From Rhodobacteraceae bacterium CCMM004 (GTDB lineage: Bacteria; Pseudomonadota; Alphaproteobacteria; Rhodobacterales; Rhodobacteraceae), in NCBI GenBank assembly GCA_004005435.1, contig RZWH01000006.1, positions 124,001-188,000 on the forward strand: a DNA stretch of 64,000 nt. Direction: 5' to 3'. Position numbers and translations under genes: made by a program. Shown piece by piece: positions 63,806 to 64,000 of the stretch. Numbering within the stretch: position 1 is the stretch's first letter; the number at the start of each line of letters is the position of its first letter. The notes under the pieces are model-generated. The model was given only the letters and a program-made list of their open reading frames with translations. It did not search any database and was not told where the DNA came from.

Positions 63806-64000
63806 ATGCACAGCGCCTCTTCCAGCGACCTGGCCGGCAAGCTGCTGATCGCGATGCCCGGCATGGGCGATCCGCGGTTCGAGCGCAGCGTCGTCTACAT
63901 GTGCGCCCACGCCCCCGACGCCAGCATGGGCCTGATCGTGAACAAACCCGCGCCGGACCTTACCCTGCGCGACCTGCTCGACCAGCTCTCGATCACCCCG
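63806..64000 (+). CDS. YqgE/AlgH family protein (5' part, cut by window end)
   Basis: The first 65 codons are present: [38 protein letters not shown] and LRDLLDQL are characteristic of the YqgE/AlgH (DUF179) family. Family members are about 185 residues and of unclear function, with early links to alginate regulation in Pseudomonas. The gene continues beyond the window. Confidence 0.9.
   Translation, partial: MHSASSSDLAGKLLIAMPGMGDPRFERSVVYMCAHAPDASMGLIVNKPAPDLTLRDLLDQLSITP

Overview
The window is a gene-dense (mostly single-gene-scale intergenic gaps), very GC-rich stretch of a bacterial chromosome. Gene content points to an alphaproteobacterium of the order Rhodobacterales (Rhodobacter/roseobacter type): a TrcR (DUF1013) regulator, COQ9, DUF465 and DUF2007 small proteins, a TIGR02302-type membrane protein, ETF-ubiquinone oxidoreductase, GcvA-like LysR, and a pyrB-pyrC-plsY arrangement. 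This assignment is by recognition of families, not by a database search.

Layout. 0-12 kb: phaB (polyhydroxybutyrate synthesis), a LysR/DMT-exporter pair, small conserved proteins, a TrmN6-like methyltransferase, a polyprenyl diphosphate synthase (quinone side chain), ispE, a secreted TPR protein, DUF1992, ETF-QO, greA and a two-helix membrane protein. 12-21 kb: GFA-family protein, a 514-base gap holding palindromes, TIGR02302 protein, lysA, rpsU, a COQ9 / quinone oxidoreductase / serine hydrolase operon ended by a striking double palindrome, RNase T2, trcR. 21-34 kb is the accessory-looking part: (a) a PAP2/vanadium-haloperoxidase-fold protein with ten Asn-Asn-Ser repeats, translationally coupled to a divergent subtilase, then a divergent pair of a winged-helix/TolB-like/TPR regulator and an animal-type haem peroxidase; (b) a five-gene minus-strand set with a YbdK-type carboxylate-amine ligase, two ATP-grasp ligases and two esterase-family alpha/beta hydrolases, which looks like a small-molecule or peptide amide-bond biosynthesis pathway. 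A family of GC-rich palindromic repeats lies in the gaps around these genes. 34-43 kb: map, sfsA, a CinA/MoaB-like protein, GNAT, an AhpD-like protein, an OmpA-like protein, LysR, fadH, pgsA, moaD, moaE. 43-51 kb: Na/Ca exchanger, OmpA/coiled-coil pair, ubiA, rsmE, GNAT, gshA. 51-64 kb: plsY, a metal-site-deficient dihydroorotase homologue, pyrB with two small membrane proteins between them, an Fe-S-ligand-poor uracil-DNA glycosylase, a YghU-type glutathione transferase, moaB, an RND pump pair, a DsbD-N-like protein and the start of a YqgE/AlgH gene.

Functional threads that recur: ubiquinone (polyprenyl synthase, ubiA, COQ9, ETF-QO), molybdopterin (CinA-like, moaD, moaE, moaB), glutathione (gshA, YghU), phospholipid (pgsA, plsY) and pyrimidine (pyrB, pyrC homologue). 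I saw no tRNA, rRNA, CRISPR array, insertion sequence or prophage gene. The most likely undescribed biology is the 21.3-33.9 kb block.
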